64,000 bases of DNA from Putridiphycobacter roseus. Lineage in GTDB: Bacteria; Bacteroidota; Bacteroidia; Flavobacteriales_D; Crocinitomicaceae. The first letter of the stretch is position 1. Each line of letters starts with the position of its first letter. Positions 52,559-62,522 of the stretch are shown here, piece after piece. The notes beneath the pieces are model-generated. The model saw nothing but the letters and a program-made list of their open reading frames with translations, made no database searches and was not told the DNA's origin. The stretch spans positions 1 to 64,000 of the forward strand of contig NZ_QKSB01000004.1 of assembly GCF_003234935.1 (NCBI RefSeq), in the 5' to 3' direction. A program made the translations under genes and the position numbers.

Positions 52559-54298
52559 TTAATTTGTTAGCTTAGGCGCTTTAGTGCCAATATACTTATA
52601 ATATAAGCTTCTAATTACTGTAAATTTTTCTTCCTTTTTAACGTTTTCAAAAGGCCATAAAACTTTACGCCATGTTTCTGCTGATTTAGAGTTTGGGTAG
52701 GGTGTCATCTTTTTATACACATCCTTCTTCCCATCCGAAAAACCATACTGCTGGATTAAGGCTTCGTTTTGTTTATTCCTTCTCAAATAAATTGAATTTA
52801 AGTTATCCGCATACACCAGCTCATAATCGTCATCTGAATGTACTAAGTAATTATTTAAATTTTTAAATGTAGGGGCATTCAATAATACAATATAATTAAA
52901 CTCATCCAGTTCATTATAGTATTCCCATAAGGTTTGACCTGTAGTAAGTGCAGACGTAGGCGCTTGATATACTCTAAAGGTATTTTGAAAAAATTCTGTA
53001 TGAAACACATCTAAATCTCTAAGATCGATAAATGATTTATATTCGGGCTGTAATTCATATAAAAAATAAGCAGAGGTCAAATAATCCACAAATCCTTTAT
53101 CCTTAATCTCATGCTCTTTTAAAAATTTTGCCGCGCCAATAGGCGTGGTCTCTGAATTTACACCAATACCAAATTGTTCACGGGGCAACAGTCGGTTATA
53201 CAATTGATTAGAAGCCAACATACCATATAAGAAAAGACTAAGTGCGAAAACGCCATAATATTGTTTTTTGTTTTCTGAGGTGACTTTTACATCAATATAA
53301 CTTGCCAATAAAGGGGTACAAACAATCATAAAAAATGGAATATTTCTAAATGCCGTTAAAGAAAGATAGAAAAATGCGAAAAAGATCAAAATATAAGGTA
53401 AGCCAAAACTGTCGATTACACCTTGTAAACTAAATGCCGTTTTTCCATTCTTTTTTAAAAAAAATAACAAACAAGCAGCAAAAACAAGTAGCATCATAAA
53501 AGCTTGATAATGCCAAAATTCTCCATCTTTAAAGCCTAAAAGTTCGGTGGTAAACTTATTCTCACTTAATTGGCCGAAAATGTTAAAAGGGTGGGCAATC
53601 ATTTTAAAACCATTTGGATTAAGGGAAGTGCTTATAATGGCCAATACACCAAGCAGTGTAAACCGCAATGGTTTTTCTTTTTTAAAGAAAAGATATTCCG
53701 CCCAATGGGCAAACAAAAATATTAAAATTAATACTATCCCCATGCCATATGCTTCGTGGGTATTGGTCCACAATATCTGTAAAGGAATAATCAAGAACAA
53801 CCACTTGCTTTTTGACATACTATATTTAAACAAGTAATACAGAAAAATGATTACCAATACATGTGAAAACATTTCTGGTCTACTATTCATCCTATAATTT
53901 ATAGTGAACAACAGTAACAAACTTGCTAGCATTATTCCCAGCTTAGGCATGGTGGATTTAACATGCACATATTTTAAATTAATTGCCTTACTCAATTTAT
54001 AGGCGTAGACTAAAATGAGGGTAATACAGCCAATTTGCAATAGCACCAGCCACTCTGCACCGAAAAAATTATTAACAGAAGCCATCAATACTTCGGCAAA
54101 CCACTTTACATTTATCCATGGCTCATTCAAAAAAGTATAAGAAAAAACATCTATTTTAGGCACCTCATTGTGCGCCAAAATCCATTGTCCAGTTCTAATT
54201 TGCCACCACACATCTGGTTCATGTATAATTTTAACAGCACTAATAACACCGACTATTATCACCGAAAACCATGCGTACCAATTCAATTTAATTTTCAT
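52559..54298 (-). CDS. polytopic membrane protein (GT-C-like)
   Basis: 579 aa, about 9-11 TM segments after an N-terminal loop with DVWWQIRTG, then a C-terminal soluble part of about 180 residues. EPWINVKWFAEVL near the start and a periplasmic loop are features of GT-C-type membrane glycosyltransferases or mannosyltransferases. It probably works with the adjacent GT2 to modify an envelope lipid or protein. The exact family is not named here. Confidence 0.7.
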   Translation of the reverse strand: MKIKLNWYAWFSVIIVGVISAVKIIHEPDVWWQIRTGQWILAHNEVPKIDVFSYTFLNEPWINVKWFAEVLMASVNNFFGAEWLVLLQIGCITLILVYAYKLSKAINLKYVHVKSTMPKLGIMLASLLLLFTINYRMNSRPEMFSHVLVIIFLYYLFKYSMSKSKWLFLIIPLQILWTNTHEAYGMGIVLILIFLFAHWAEYLFFKKEKPLRFTLLGVLAIISTSLNPNGFKMIAHPFNIFGQLSENKFTTELLGFKDGEFWHYQAFMMLLVFAACLLFFLKKNGKTAFSLQGVIDSFGLPYILIFFAFFYLSLTAFRNIPFFMIVCTPLLASYIDVKVTSENKKQYYGVFALSLFLYGMLASNQLYNRLLPREQFGIGVNSETTPIGAAKFLKEHEIKDKGFVDYLTSAYFLYELQPEYKSFIDLRDLDVFHTEFFQNTFRVYQAPTSALTTGQTLWEYYNELDEFNYIVLLNAPTFKNLNNYLVHSDDDYELVYADNLNSIYLRRNKQNEALIQQYGFSDGKKDVYKKMTPYPNSKSAETWRKVLWPFENVKKEEKFTVIRSLYYKYIGTKAPKLTN

Positions 54299-54653
54299 AC
54301 AAAAAATATCATAAATTAAAAATATATTCGAATTACCAAATTAAATAATTTCCTTTAAGTTTCTGGCTAAAAGGTTTTTTTTTACGGAAAAGAATGAACA
54401 AAACCAGGATATGCCACCCCTAACAAGAAGAATTTTATATACACTACATAATTAATCGCGTAAAATCCAAGCCGTTTAACTTCAATTTCATGTTTTCCGT
54501 TTACTGATTTTTAGCATTAAATGAATGCACTTTTATTTTCTTTTGTTAAAAATCAATAACATTTATGCTTGGCTGACTTAGGTCAGTAAAATACTTTTAA
54601 AATGCTTGTAATTTTGAAGCGTAAAAGAAATAAAACCATTAAAAAAAATAAAA
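54299..54653. other. intergenic region, 355 bp
   Basis: Divergent promoter region between the membrane-protein gene (-) and Dps (+). A -7 box TAATTTTG at 54609-54616 lies about 40 bp before the Dps ATG. Nothing else seen. Confidence 0.45.
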
Positions 54654-55130
54654 ATGAAAACAGCAAATATTGGAATTTCAGCAGAAAACAAACAAGCAGT
54701 GGCAGATCAATTGGCAAAAATTTTAGCGGATGAATTTGTACTTTATTCAAAAACTCTTAATTTCCATTGGAATGTGGAAGGTCCTGACTTTCATTCTGTA
54801 CATGTTTATTTGGAAACATTATATACAGAGCAACAAGAAATCATTGACACTGTAGCGGAAAAAATTCGTATGGTTGGTCATTATGTACCTGCCACTTTAG
54901 CTGATTATGCAGCATTGACGCATTTAACAGAAAAAACAAAAGGCAAAAATAACGGCCAAGATATATTTGCGGAATTGTTAGAAGACCATGAAAGTATTAT
55001 TATTTTTCTGCGAGAAGAAATTAAGCCAATTGCCGACAAATGGAGTGCTGAAGGGGTGAGTGACTATATTACTGGGTTGATGGAATACCATGAAAAAACA
55101 GCTTGGATGTTACGTTCCCACTTAAAATAA
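54654..55130 (+). CDS. dps: Dps-family ferritin-like DNA-protection protein
   Basis: 158 aa four-helix bundle. The family motif is complete: NFHWNVEGPDFHSVH (His38 and His50 region) and QQEIIDTVAEKIRMVGHYVP. Ferroxidase residues are in place, so it oxidises and stores iron and protects DNA during oxidative stress. It lies alone with a terminator behind it. Confidence 0.92.
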   Translation: MKTANIGISAENKQAVADQLAKILADEFVLYSKTLNFHWNVEGPDFHSVHVYLETLYTEQQEIIDTVAEKIRMVGHYVPATLADYAALTHLTEKTKGKNNGQDIFAELLEDHESIIIFLREEIKPIADKWSAEGVSDYITGLMEYHEKTAWMLRSHLK

Positions 55131-55147
55131 TTAATCGCATAAATTGA

Positions 55148-55184
55148 AAAATCCGAACCGCTATATTTGCTGTTCGGATTTTTT
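55148..55184. terminator. bidirectional terminator
   Basis: Stem AATCCGAAC / GTTCGGATT with a 13-nt loop, A-run before and T-run after; between convergent dps and the oxidoreductase. Confidence 0.9.
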
Positions 55185-55207
55185 CGTTTATAAGTAATAA
55201 TTTATCT

Positions 55208-58147
55208 TTAATTCTTCAACAAGGCTGCCCAAAGTATTTCGACTGGATGGATGGCTTTTCTTTCCGTACCATCTTTAATTTGATGCCTGCAACTTGTACC
55301 TGAAGCGGCAATTACAGTATCTTTTTCCGCCTTTTCAATGGTTGGAAACAATACCAAGTTCCCTACCTGTTGACTGATTTTAAAATGTTCTTTTTCATAT
55401 CCGAATGAACCTGCCATACCGCAGCAACCTGAAGGAATTAAAGTGACCTCATGCTGCTCTGGAACAGATAATAATGCAACACAATCTTGGATATTCCCCA
55501 ATGATTTTTGGTGACAATGTCCGTGCAATAAAATTTGCTTTTTATCTTTGGTGAAATCTGCAGAAGTAATTTTTCCTTTCTTCACTTCCTTCGCTAAAAA
55601 TTCATCTATCATATAAGTATGCTTAGCAATATTTTTAGCAACTTGTACCAATTCCGCATCTACTAATCGGGGGTATTCATCCTTAAAACTTAAAATGGCA
55701 GAAGGCTCAACACCCAATAAAGGGGTGTTTTCATTGATGTAATCTTTAAAAATAAGCACATTTTTATTCGCCATTTGTTTTGCCCTAGGTAATAACCCCT
55801 TTGAAATAGCAGCCCTGCCACTCTCGGGGTGATCTATAAGTTCCACATGGTATTTTAAACCTTGCAATAATTGAATGCTTTTAATACCTATTTCCGTATC
55901 ATTCCAATTGGTAAACTCATCACAAAAAAGGACAACAGTACCGTTTTTACTACCCGTATTTTTATAATTTTTTTGGTACCATTTACGTAGACTATATGCA
56001 TGAATTTTAGGCAGAGAACGTTCTGGTGCAACACCTAAAATCTTTTTTGCGGTTTTGGATAAAAGGGGATTCGTAAGAAAGAAATTATAAAGGCTTGGAA
56101 ATTTCCCCCCCAAGCGATTCAAGTCATTGATATAGGCGAATGCTTTTGCCCTTAACGGTACGCCATTAGTTTGGTAGTATTGGTGTAAAAATTCTGCTTT
56201 CAAGGTCGACATGTCTACATTAGATGGGCATTCGGAAGTACAACCTTTACAAGACAAACATAAATCCATCACCTCTTTAATTTCCTGATGGTTAAATGGA
56301 TTTTTTTGGTCGCTATGGGTCAAATATTCCCGTAAAGTATTGGCCCTTGCTCTAGTAGTATCTTTTTCATTTCGTGTCGCTTGATAACTTGGACACATGG
56401 TTCCTCCAGATAAAGTTAATTTTCGACAGTCCCCTGAACCATTACATTTTTCTGCTGCTTTTAATACACCTCCTTTATCCGAAAAATTAAAAATAGTCTT
56501 CATTTCCTTTACCGGAACATCTGCTTCATAGCGAAGAGAAGTGTTCATAGGAGGGGTATTGACAATTTTATTGGGATTAAATATATTTTTAGGATCCCAT
56601 GTCTGCTTTATTCTTTTAAATAATTCATAATTTTCCTCTCCAACCATTATCGGAATAAAAGCACCTCTTAATCTACCATCTCCATGTTCCCCACTTAAAG
56701 AACCTTTATATCTTTTTACTAATTCTGCGGAAGCCTTACCTATTTCATAAAATTGTTTTACGTCTTTTGAATCTTTTAAATTTAAAATTGGTCGAAGGTG
56801 TAGCTCTCCTGCTCCGGCATGGGCATAAACCACTAATTTCTGATCAAAACCAGTCATCATCTCCTCTACTTCATCAATATAATCGGCTAAATCTTCTAAT
56901 GCCACTGCCGTATCTTCAATACAAGCAACCGATTTTTTATCTCCAGGTATATTCGCCAATAAACCCAAGCCTGCTTTTCTTAGTTCTCTCAATTGTTTGG
57001 TTTTTCCCGGTGGAATAATTGGAAAAGCATAACCTAATTGACTCTTTTCTAATTCGGCAATCATCACCTCTGCCTTTTTCATGGCTTCTTCCAAAGTATC
57101 CTCTCTAAACTCTACCATCAATAAACCTTCAGGGTCCCCCTCAATAAACCAACGGTTTTTATTTTGTTGAATATTTTCTTTGGTGCAATCTAGAATTATC
57201 TTATCAATTAACTCACATTGCGTAGGTTGGTGTTTCATGGCCAATTGTGTGGCACGTAGACTTTCATTTATTCCTGAAAAATGGGCGGCAACAATAATAT
57301 CAATGGGTTTTTGAACAGGATCCAGGTGTAATTTTATTTCAGTAGTGAAAGCAAGGGTTCCTTCAGACCCACAGAGTAATTTACAAAAATTGAAAGCTGC
57401 TGTCTCCTCCGAAAAAACTTCGGTTTCCAAAAGGTAATCTAATGCATATCCAGTATTTCGGCGGTGAATACTTTTCTTCGGAAAATGCTTTCTAATATTA
57501 TCTTGCTGTTGTGGGTTATTTAACGCTAATGCAATCTGTTTGTAAAGGTTTCCTTCCAGGGAATTTAATTTTGTCTTTTCTTGAAAATCTGATTTACTTA
57601 AGGCTTCAAAAGTCACTTCCGAACCATCCGACAAAAGAGTTTTAAGCGATAAAACATGTTCTCTGGTAGTACCATAAACAATAGAGGTGGTTCCTGAAGA
57701 GTTATTGCCAACCATACCACCAATCATTGCGCGATTAGCGGTGGAAGTAATTGGACTGAAAAATAAACCATGGGCTTTCAAAAAGAAATTCAACTCATCC
57801 CTTACCACGCCCGGTTGTACTTTAACCCATTTTTCTTCTGGATTAAATTCTAAAATCTGGTTAAAATGCTTCGAAATATCTACAATAATACCATTACCCA
57901 CTATTTGTCCGGCCAAAGATGTCCCTGCAGCTCTTGGAATTAAAGAAATATCGTGCTGATTTGCAAAATGGATCAGTTTTTTTAAATCCGTTGTGTTTTT
58001 GGGAATCGCCACCGCCAAAGGCATCTCACGGTATACCGAAGCATCCGTCGCATAGATAACCTTCATCATATCACTATCGTGTAGTTCTCCCGCTAAATCT
58101 TGTTGGAGTTCCTTTAAAATCAATTTAGTTTTTGCTGAATTTATCAT
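55208..58147 (-). CDS. FAD-linked oxidase with 4Fe-4S and CCG domains (YdiJ/D-lactate dehydrogenase-like)
   Basis: 979 aa. The N-terminal FAD-binding PCMH domain shows LIPRAAGTSLAGQIVGNGIIVD, then FAD-oxidase C-terminal domain with AHAGAGELHLRPILNLKD and LSGEHGDGRLRG. The middle has Cys clusters (CNGSGDCRK, CLSCKGCTSECPSN, Fe-S ligands), and the end has a CCG-type motif SGCCGMAGSFGYE. The whole fits the single-chain YdiJ-like enzymes that oxidise D-2-hydroxy acids such as D-lactate and pass electrons to quinone. Likely membrane-associated. It is alone on the minus strand. Confidence 0.88.
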   Translation of the reverse strand: MINSAKTKLILKELQQDLAGELHDSDMMKVIYATDASVYREMPLAVAIPKNTTDLKKLIHFANQHDISLIPRAAGTSLAGQIVGNGIIVDISKHFNQILEFNPEEKWVKVQPGVVRDELNFFLKAHGLFFSPITSTANRAMIGGMVGNNSSGTTSIVYGTTREHVLSLKTLLSDGSEVTFEALSKSDFQEKTKLNSLEGNLYKQIALALNNPQQQDNIRKHFPKKSIHRRNTGYALDYLLETEVFSEETAAFNFCKLLCGSEGTLAFTTEIKLHLDPVQKPIDIIVAAHFSGINESLRATQLAMKHQPTQCELIDKIILDCTKENIQQNKNRWFIEGDPEGLLMVEFREDTLEEAMKKAEVMIAELEKSQLGYAFPIIPPGKTKQLRELRKAGLGLLANIPGDKKSVACIEDTAVALEDLADYIDEVEEMMTGFDQKLVVYAHAGAGELHLRPILNLKDSKDVKQFYEIGKASAELVKRYKGSLSGEHGDGRLRGAFIPIMVGEENYELFKRIKQTWDPKNIFNPNKIVNTPPMNTSLRYEADVPVKEMKTIFNFSDKGGVLKAAEKCNGSGDCRKLTLSGGTMCPSYQATRNEKDTTRARANTLREYLTHSDQKNPFNHQEIKEVMDLCLSCKGCTSECPSNVDMSTLKAEFLHQYYQTNGVPLRAKAFAYINDLNRLGGKFPSLYNFFLTNPLLSKTAKKILGVAPERSLPKIHAYSLRKWYQKNYKNTGSKNGTVVLFCDEFTNWNDTEIGIKSIQLLQGLKYHVELIDHPESGRAAISKGLLPRAKQMANKNVLIFKDYINENTPLLGVEPSAILSFKDEYPRLVDAELVQVAKNIAKHTYMIDEFLAKEVKKGKITSADFTKDKKQILLHGHCHQKSLGNIQDCVALLSVPEQHEVTLIPSGCCGMAGSFGYEKEHFKISQQVGNLVLFPTIEKAEKDTVIAASGTSCRHQIKDGTERKAIHPVEILWAALLKN

Positions 58148-58222
58148 TTAAAATAATTAGGTATCTATACTACAAAAGATGAAACATTAAATTAAATGAT
58201 TCACCTTTTTTATTAAAATAAA

Positions 58223-58250
58223 AGGAGCACATTGTACAACAATGGCTCCT
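58223..58250 (-). terminator. terminator of the isochorismatase gene
   Basis: On the minus strand, AGGAGC...GCTCCT arms with inner ATTGT/ACAAT pairing, followed by T-rich sequence. Confidence 0.75.
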
Positions 58251-58271
58251 AAATATAATCTAAACTTTTTG

Positions 58272-58910
58272 TTATTCGTATCCTTTTCCTTCTAAAACTA
58301 ATGCGTCTTTTCCGTTTACTACGTTCATAAATTCAACACTGCTCATGGGCTGACTAAACATTGGGAAATCTTTTTCAATCGCGTTGTTATGCTCTTCTAA
58401 ACTTAAACCTGCACAACAATCATTTAAAGTAATGACATTATAACCATTTTCATATGCTGTACGCATGGTTGACTCCACACAACAGTTGGTTAAAAATCCG
58501 CCTATTGCAATATTTTTAATCCCTTTACTTCTAAGAATGAAATCTAAATTAGTACTGTGAAAACCACAAAGACCACGTTTGCCTTCTATCACAACCTCTC
58601 CATTTTTAGGTGCCAATACATCAATAATTTCAACGCCCCAAGTTGTTTTTTTAAAAGCATCATTATCCACAATTCCTTTTAAAATACCATAAGGCGTATT
58701 GGTTAATTCACTATAGTTTTCTGCAAAAGAAATTGGAATATGAATTACTTGAATTCCTTTACTTCTCGCCTCTTCTACAAGTGCTACTGTATTGGCTAAC
58801 ATATTAGTCTCGTCCATAACTGTCTTCACTGCATCATGGAATATTCCTCCTTCTGTGGTAAAATCATTCTGAAATTCAATTAACACAATCGCTGTTTCGT
58901 CTTTATTCAT
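58272..58910 (-). CDS. isochorismatase-family cysteine hydrolase
   Basis: 212 aa from the ATG at 58910, preferred over the upstream start at 58961 which adds 17 residues without similarity. Core: Asp in VLIEFQNDF, Lys in VIEGKRGLCGF, and Cys in FLTNCCVESTMRTAYENG, the usual catalytic triad of isochorismatase/ycaC-like hydrolases. The substrate is unknown. It is divergent from an AraC-family gene, which probably regulates it. Confidence 0.87.
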   Translation of the reverse strand: MNKDETAIVLIEFQNDFTTEGGIFHDAVKTVMDETNMLANTVALVEEARSKGIQVIHIPISFAENYSELTNTPYGILKGIVDNDAFKKTTWGVEIIDVLAPKNGEVVIEGKRGLCGFHSTNLDFILRSKGIKNIAIGGFLTNCCVESTMRTAYENGYNVITLNDCCAGLSLEEHNNAIEKDFPMFSQPMSSVEFMNVVNGKDALVLEGKGYE

Positions 58911-59079
58911 ATATTTAATTTTAAATGTGGTGATTATTCTATTAATAGCAAGATGTGCCATTTATATTTTGTCTAAGTTACTTCCTATAAAATAGAGAAG
59001 ATGTCACATTCTTGGCAATGAATAGCACATTCTTCCCATTGGATTTGGAATAGCATATTAAATGTATTACTTTTCCATT

Positions 59080-60009
59080 ATGCATCAAATCTCAACTGTT
59101 CCTTTAATTCTAAATTCTCAAATCAATCAATTGGTGGAACAGAGAAGTGGTTTTAATCTAAATATTTGTGAACTCAATATTTATGAAACCCGCAAAGAAG
59201 TCATGGATTTTCCGCTTAGTTTTAATGGTTTTACCATTACTTCCATGCTGAGAGGTGCAAAAAAAGTGCGTTTTCAAGACACCATCACTAGGGAGTATTT
59301 GCCTGGAAATACCATCATTGCTCCTTCTCAAGCCTTATTGAATATCGACTTTCCGAAAGCATCTCTTGAAAACCCTACCCAATGTTCGGCATTGACTTTG
59401 GATAATACTTTTGTTAAAAATCAGATTGATGAGTTTAATGAGGTGCTTCAAGATACCGCATTTATCAAAAATTGGCAGGTGTTAGACAATGCAGTATTAC
59501 TTTATAATAACGAAGAATTAGTCAATATTCACAAAAAGATAACCAGAATTACAGCCACTAACGATCCTTTTAAAGACATACACATAAAAATTTTACTCAA
59601 AGAAATAGTGCTCTGTGTCTTAAAGATGCAAAACATAAGTGTTTTAAAAGCAGATGCACAATTGAATGCAAATAACACCCCTTTTGCTGCTATCCTTAAT
59701 TTTATCCGTCAAAATATTTACAATGAAATTAATATTGCCGATTTGCTCAAAGTTTCTGGCATGAGTAAGTCCACTTTTTACCGGGCATTTGTCAATGAAT
59801 TAGGTCTTTCTCCTTATCAATTAATTATTGATGAAAGATTAAAAGTGGCAAAAAAACTCTTATTAGAAGAAAACTTATCCATCAAAGAAACGGCCTATGC
59901 TTCTGGTTTTTCGAGTGCGAACTATTTCATTAGATTATTTAAAAAACACGAAGGGTTAACCCCAAAGCAATTTGTTAATAGCAAATTGAAATCCCCTTTA
60001 CTTAATTGA
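59080..60009 (+). CDS. AraC-family regulator
   Basis: 309 aa from ATG 59080 (MHQISTVPLIL), the other ATG at 59062 would add six residues. The N-terminal domain is of the AraC-binding/PF06719-like type, and the C-terminal double HTH (INIADLLKVSGMSKSTFYRAFVNELGLSPYQLIIDERL ... LSIKETAYASGFSSANYFIRLFKKHEGLTPKQF) is complete. It is the likely activator or repressor of the divergent isochorismatase. Confidence 0.88.
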   Translation: MHQISTVPLILNSQINQLVEQRSGFNLNICELNIYETRKEVMDFPLSFNGFTITSMLRGAKKVRFQDTITREYLPGNTIIAPSQALLNIDFPKASLENPTQCSALTLDNTFVKNQIDEFNEVLQDTAFIKNWQVLDNAVLLYNNEELVNIHKKITRITATNDPFKDIHIKILLKEIVLCVLKMQNISVLKADAQLNANNTPFAAILNFIRQNIYNEINIADLLKVSGMSKSTFYRAFVNELGLSPYQLIIDERLKVAKKLLLEENLSIKETAYASGFSSANYFIRLFKKHEGLTPKQFVNSKLKSPLLN

Positions 60010-60175
60010 TTTTTCCAGCTGATTAAAATAAACAACAAACCATTTTAGCTACTGGCTTAAATTAGAAAAAAAACACCTTTTCGGTTCAGGATAGGTAAAT
60101 ACAACGTTTCTTTGATTAAACGGTACCTTTGTTACCAAATAAACTGTCTATTTTTACCCTTCAAAATATACAATT

Positions 60176-61087
60176 ATGAATATTAAAAAAATTACATTTT
60201 ACGCTTTAATTAGTCTGAGCTTTATTGCTTGTCAAGAAAACAAAGAAAATTCATCCAAAACAGAAGTCGAAAAACCTAGTATTGATGCCTCCAATTTGGC
60301 CGTAAAACCAAGTTCATGGATTGAAGAAAGAGTAGAAAAAGCTAAATCCAAATTAGCCGAGTCAGAAGCAGGTCAATTAATATGGCAGTCTATGGAAGCA
60401 CATGGAGGTTTAAACCAATGGTTTTCAAATGGCGTTCTTTCTTTTAGATTCGATTATATTCCGGTAAGTGGTCCTGAAAGAAAATCGACACAACAAATAG
60501 ATACTTGGAGTAATAGAGCCGTGCACCAAAGTGTAATTAACGACCAAGATTCATTTGGTTGGGACGGAGAGAATGCTTGGGTAAGCATGCAAGATTCTGC
60601 TTCCTTTCCTTTTAACATGCGATTTTGGGCACTTACACCTTACACTTTCGTTGGACAACCATTCATCTTTGATGGTGCAGGTGTAGTACTGGAAAAATTA
60701 GCCGACCAAATGATAGACAGTGTAGCATATGATGTAGTTAAAGTTACCTACGAAGCTGGTACAGGAGACGCGCCAGACGATTATTATGTAAACTATTTTG
60801 ATAAAAGCTCGCATTTACTAAAAGCAATCAAATACATAGTATCTTACCCTACTTATTTTAAAGATGGTGGTCATTCTCCAGAAAAACTAATGGTCCTTAA
60901 TGCATACACTACTGTGGAAGGTATCACGTTACCTTCTGCTTACACTACTTATGCTGTTTTAAATACAGAAGCAGAAAAAGGAGATGCCATGACAGAAGTT
61001 ACTGTTTCAAACCTTTCATTTTTAAAAGAAGTACCTGCAGACTTTTTTGAAGTTCCTGTAGATGCTGAAATTATTTCTGCCATGTAA
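60176..61087 (+). CDS. lipoprotein, DUF6503-like
   Basis: 303 aa. Lipobox IAC (MNIKKITFYALISLSFIAC, Cys19). The mature protein starts with a long charged helix (RVEKAKSKLAESEAGQLIWQSM), then a strand-rich domain with HGGLNQWFSNG, FDYIPV, TWSNRAVHQS, ending VEVPVDAEI. The pattern fits the Bacteroidota DUF6503-like lipoproteins of unknown function. Probably outer-membrane-anchored. Confidence 0.7.
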   Translation: MNIKKITFYALISLSFIACQENKENSSKTEVEKPSIDASNLAVKPSSWIEERVEKAKSKLAESEAGQLIWQSMEAHGGLNQWFSNGVLSFRFDYIPVSGPERKSTQQIDTWSNRAVHQSVINDQDSFGWDGENAWVSMQDSASFPFNMRFWALTPYTFVGQPFIFDGAGVVLEKLADQMIDSVAYDVVKVTYEAGTGDAPDDYYVNYFDKSSHLLKAIKYIVSYPTYFKDGGHSPEKLMVLNAYTTVEGITLPSAYTTYAVLNTEAEKGDAMTEVTVSNLSFLKEVPADFFEVPVDAEIISAM

Positions 61088-61134
61088 TGGTATAGCCATT
61101 TCATAGATTAAAATTCGCTTTTTAAAATAGTAAC

Positions 61135-61914
61135 ATGAATAAAATTGATATTCGAACTGCAAATGTAGTACAGTACATCTCACCTTTAAGAGAAGGAGGC
61201 TCAATGCCTGCTATTATAAAAGCGGATGATGATTTTTTATATGTATTAAAATTCAGAGGGGCTGGTCAAGGCAAAAGGGCCTTGATCGCCGAACTGATTG
61301 GTGGAGAGCTAGCAAGAGCAATCGGCTTAAATGTACCTGAATTAATTTTTTTAAATCTAGACGATAGCTTTGCCAAAACAGAACCAGACGAAGAAATTCA
61401 AGACCTGCTAAAATTTTCTGTCGGTTTAAACTTAGGACTTCATTTTTTATCTAGTGCCATCACATACGACCCCTTAGTAAATAAAGTGGATGCACTTACC
61501 GCCTCCAAAATTGTTTTATTAGATAGCTTAATCAGTAACATTGACCGAACAGCTAAAAATACAAATTTACTCCAATGGCGAAATGAAACATGGGTGATTG
61601 ATAATGGTGCAAGTTTTTATTTTCACCACAATTGGGATACTTGGGAAAATCATTTGACCCGTACTTTCCCCTTGATTAAAGACCATGTGCTTTTAAAACA
61701 AGCGACTGACTTTGACGGCGCTAAAAAAAGTATTCAAAACGCTTTAACAACGAATAAGATTCATGAAATCATTCACTTGATACCGCTAGACTGGTTAGAA
61801 GATGATACTGAAAAAATGTCCCCCGAAGAAAGAAGAATGGCTTATGTTAACTATTTAGAAGGCAAATTAGCAATGATCGACTCACTGATTAAAGAAGCGA
61901 AAGATGCAAGATAA
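61135..61914 (+). CDS. HipA-like kinase (HipA_2)
   Basis: 259 aa. It has only the kinase part of HipA: GGSMPAIIKADDDFLYVLKFRGAGQGKRALIAELIGGELA, then LDSLISNIDRTAKNTN and WVIDNGASF, equivalent to the HipA catalytic loop and DFG-like Asp. The N-terminal HipB-binding subdomain of HipA is lacking. Its end overlaps the DUF3037 gene by 11 bp, a recurring pair in bacteria. Toxic or regulatory phosphorylation is possible, but the target is unknown. Confidence 0.8.
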   Translation: MNKIDIRTANVVQYISPLREGGSMPAIIKADDDFLYVLKFRGAGQGKRALIAELIGGELARAIGLNVPELIFLNLDDSFAKTEPDEEIQDLLKFSVGLNLGLHFLSSAITYDPLVNKVDALTASKIVLLDSLISNIDRTAKNTNLLQWRNETWVIDNGASFYFHHNWDTWENHLTRTFPLIKDHVLLKQATDFDGAKKSIQNALTTNKIHEIIHLIPLDWLEDDTEKMSPEERRMAYVNYLEGKLAMIDSLIKEAKDAR

Positions 61915-62287
61915 AGTAACCTATGAATATGCCATAATTAAGATTGTTCCAAAAGTGGAAAGGGAAGAATTTTTTAATGTAGGGGTATTACTTTTTTCTA
62001 AAAGAAAGAAATTCTTAGGCATGGCCTTTCAAATAGATGAAGCCAAACTAAAGGTCTTCAAGTCGGATTTAGAAATGGTACATTTAAATGCATATTTAAG
62101 TGCTTGGAAAAGAATTACAATCGGAAATCCGAATGGTAACCCCATTGAACAAATGGAATTGTCGGATCGATTCCGTTGGCTAGCTGCAGCAAAAAGTTCG
62201 GTTATACAATGTTCAAAAACACATAGTGGACTATGCAATGAACCTGAAGAAGAATTAAAGCAATTGTTTAAAATGTTTGTCCAATAA
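61904..62287 (+). CDS. DUF3037-family protein, partner of the HipA-like kinase
   Basis: 127 aa. The N-terminal VTYEYAIIKIVPKVEREEFFNVGVLLFSKRKKFLGM and FRWLAAAKSSVIQCSKTHSGLC fit DUF3037. No HTH visible, so it is not a HipB-like DNA-binding antitoxin by sequence. The 11-bp overlap implies coupled translation and a complex with the kinase. Confidence 0.8.
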   Translation: MQDKVTYEYAIIKIVPKVEREEFFNVGVLLFSKRKKFLGMAFQIDEAKLKVFKSDLEMVHLNAYLSAWKRITIGNPNGNPIEQMELSDRFRWLAAAKSSVIQCSKTHSGLCNEPEEELKQLFKMFVQ

Positions 62288-62522
62288 AGATAAACCGATT
62301 ACATTTGGTTTAATACTGCTTTAAAGAGCAATTGAAGATTGTTTTTACTTTGAAATCACCTGTAATTTTAGCATAAAATACTAGTGAATAAATTGCAGAC
62401 TAATTGATCCCAAATGCACAATTTTGGTCAGAATGGCTTCGTACAAATAACAGAAAATAATACACTACCGCAATTCTACTTGCATTTAGTTCCCCTATCC
62501 ATAGGGTAAACAGTAATGCAGT

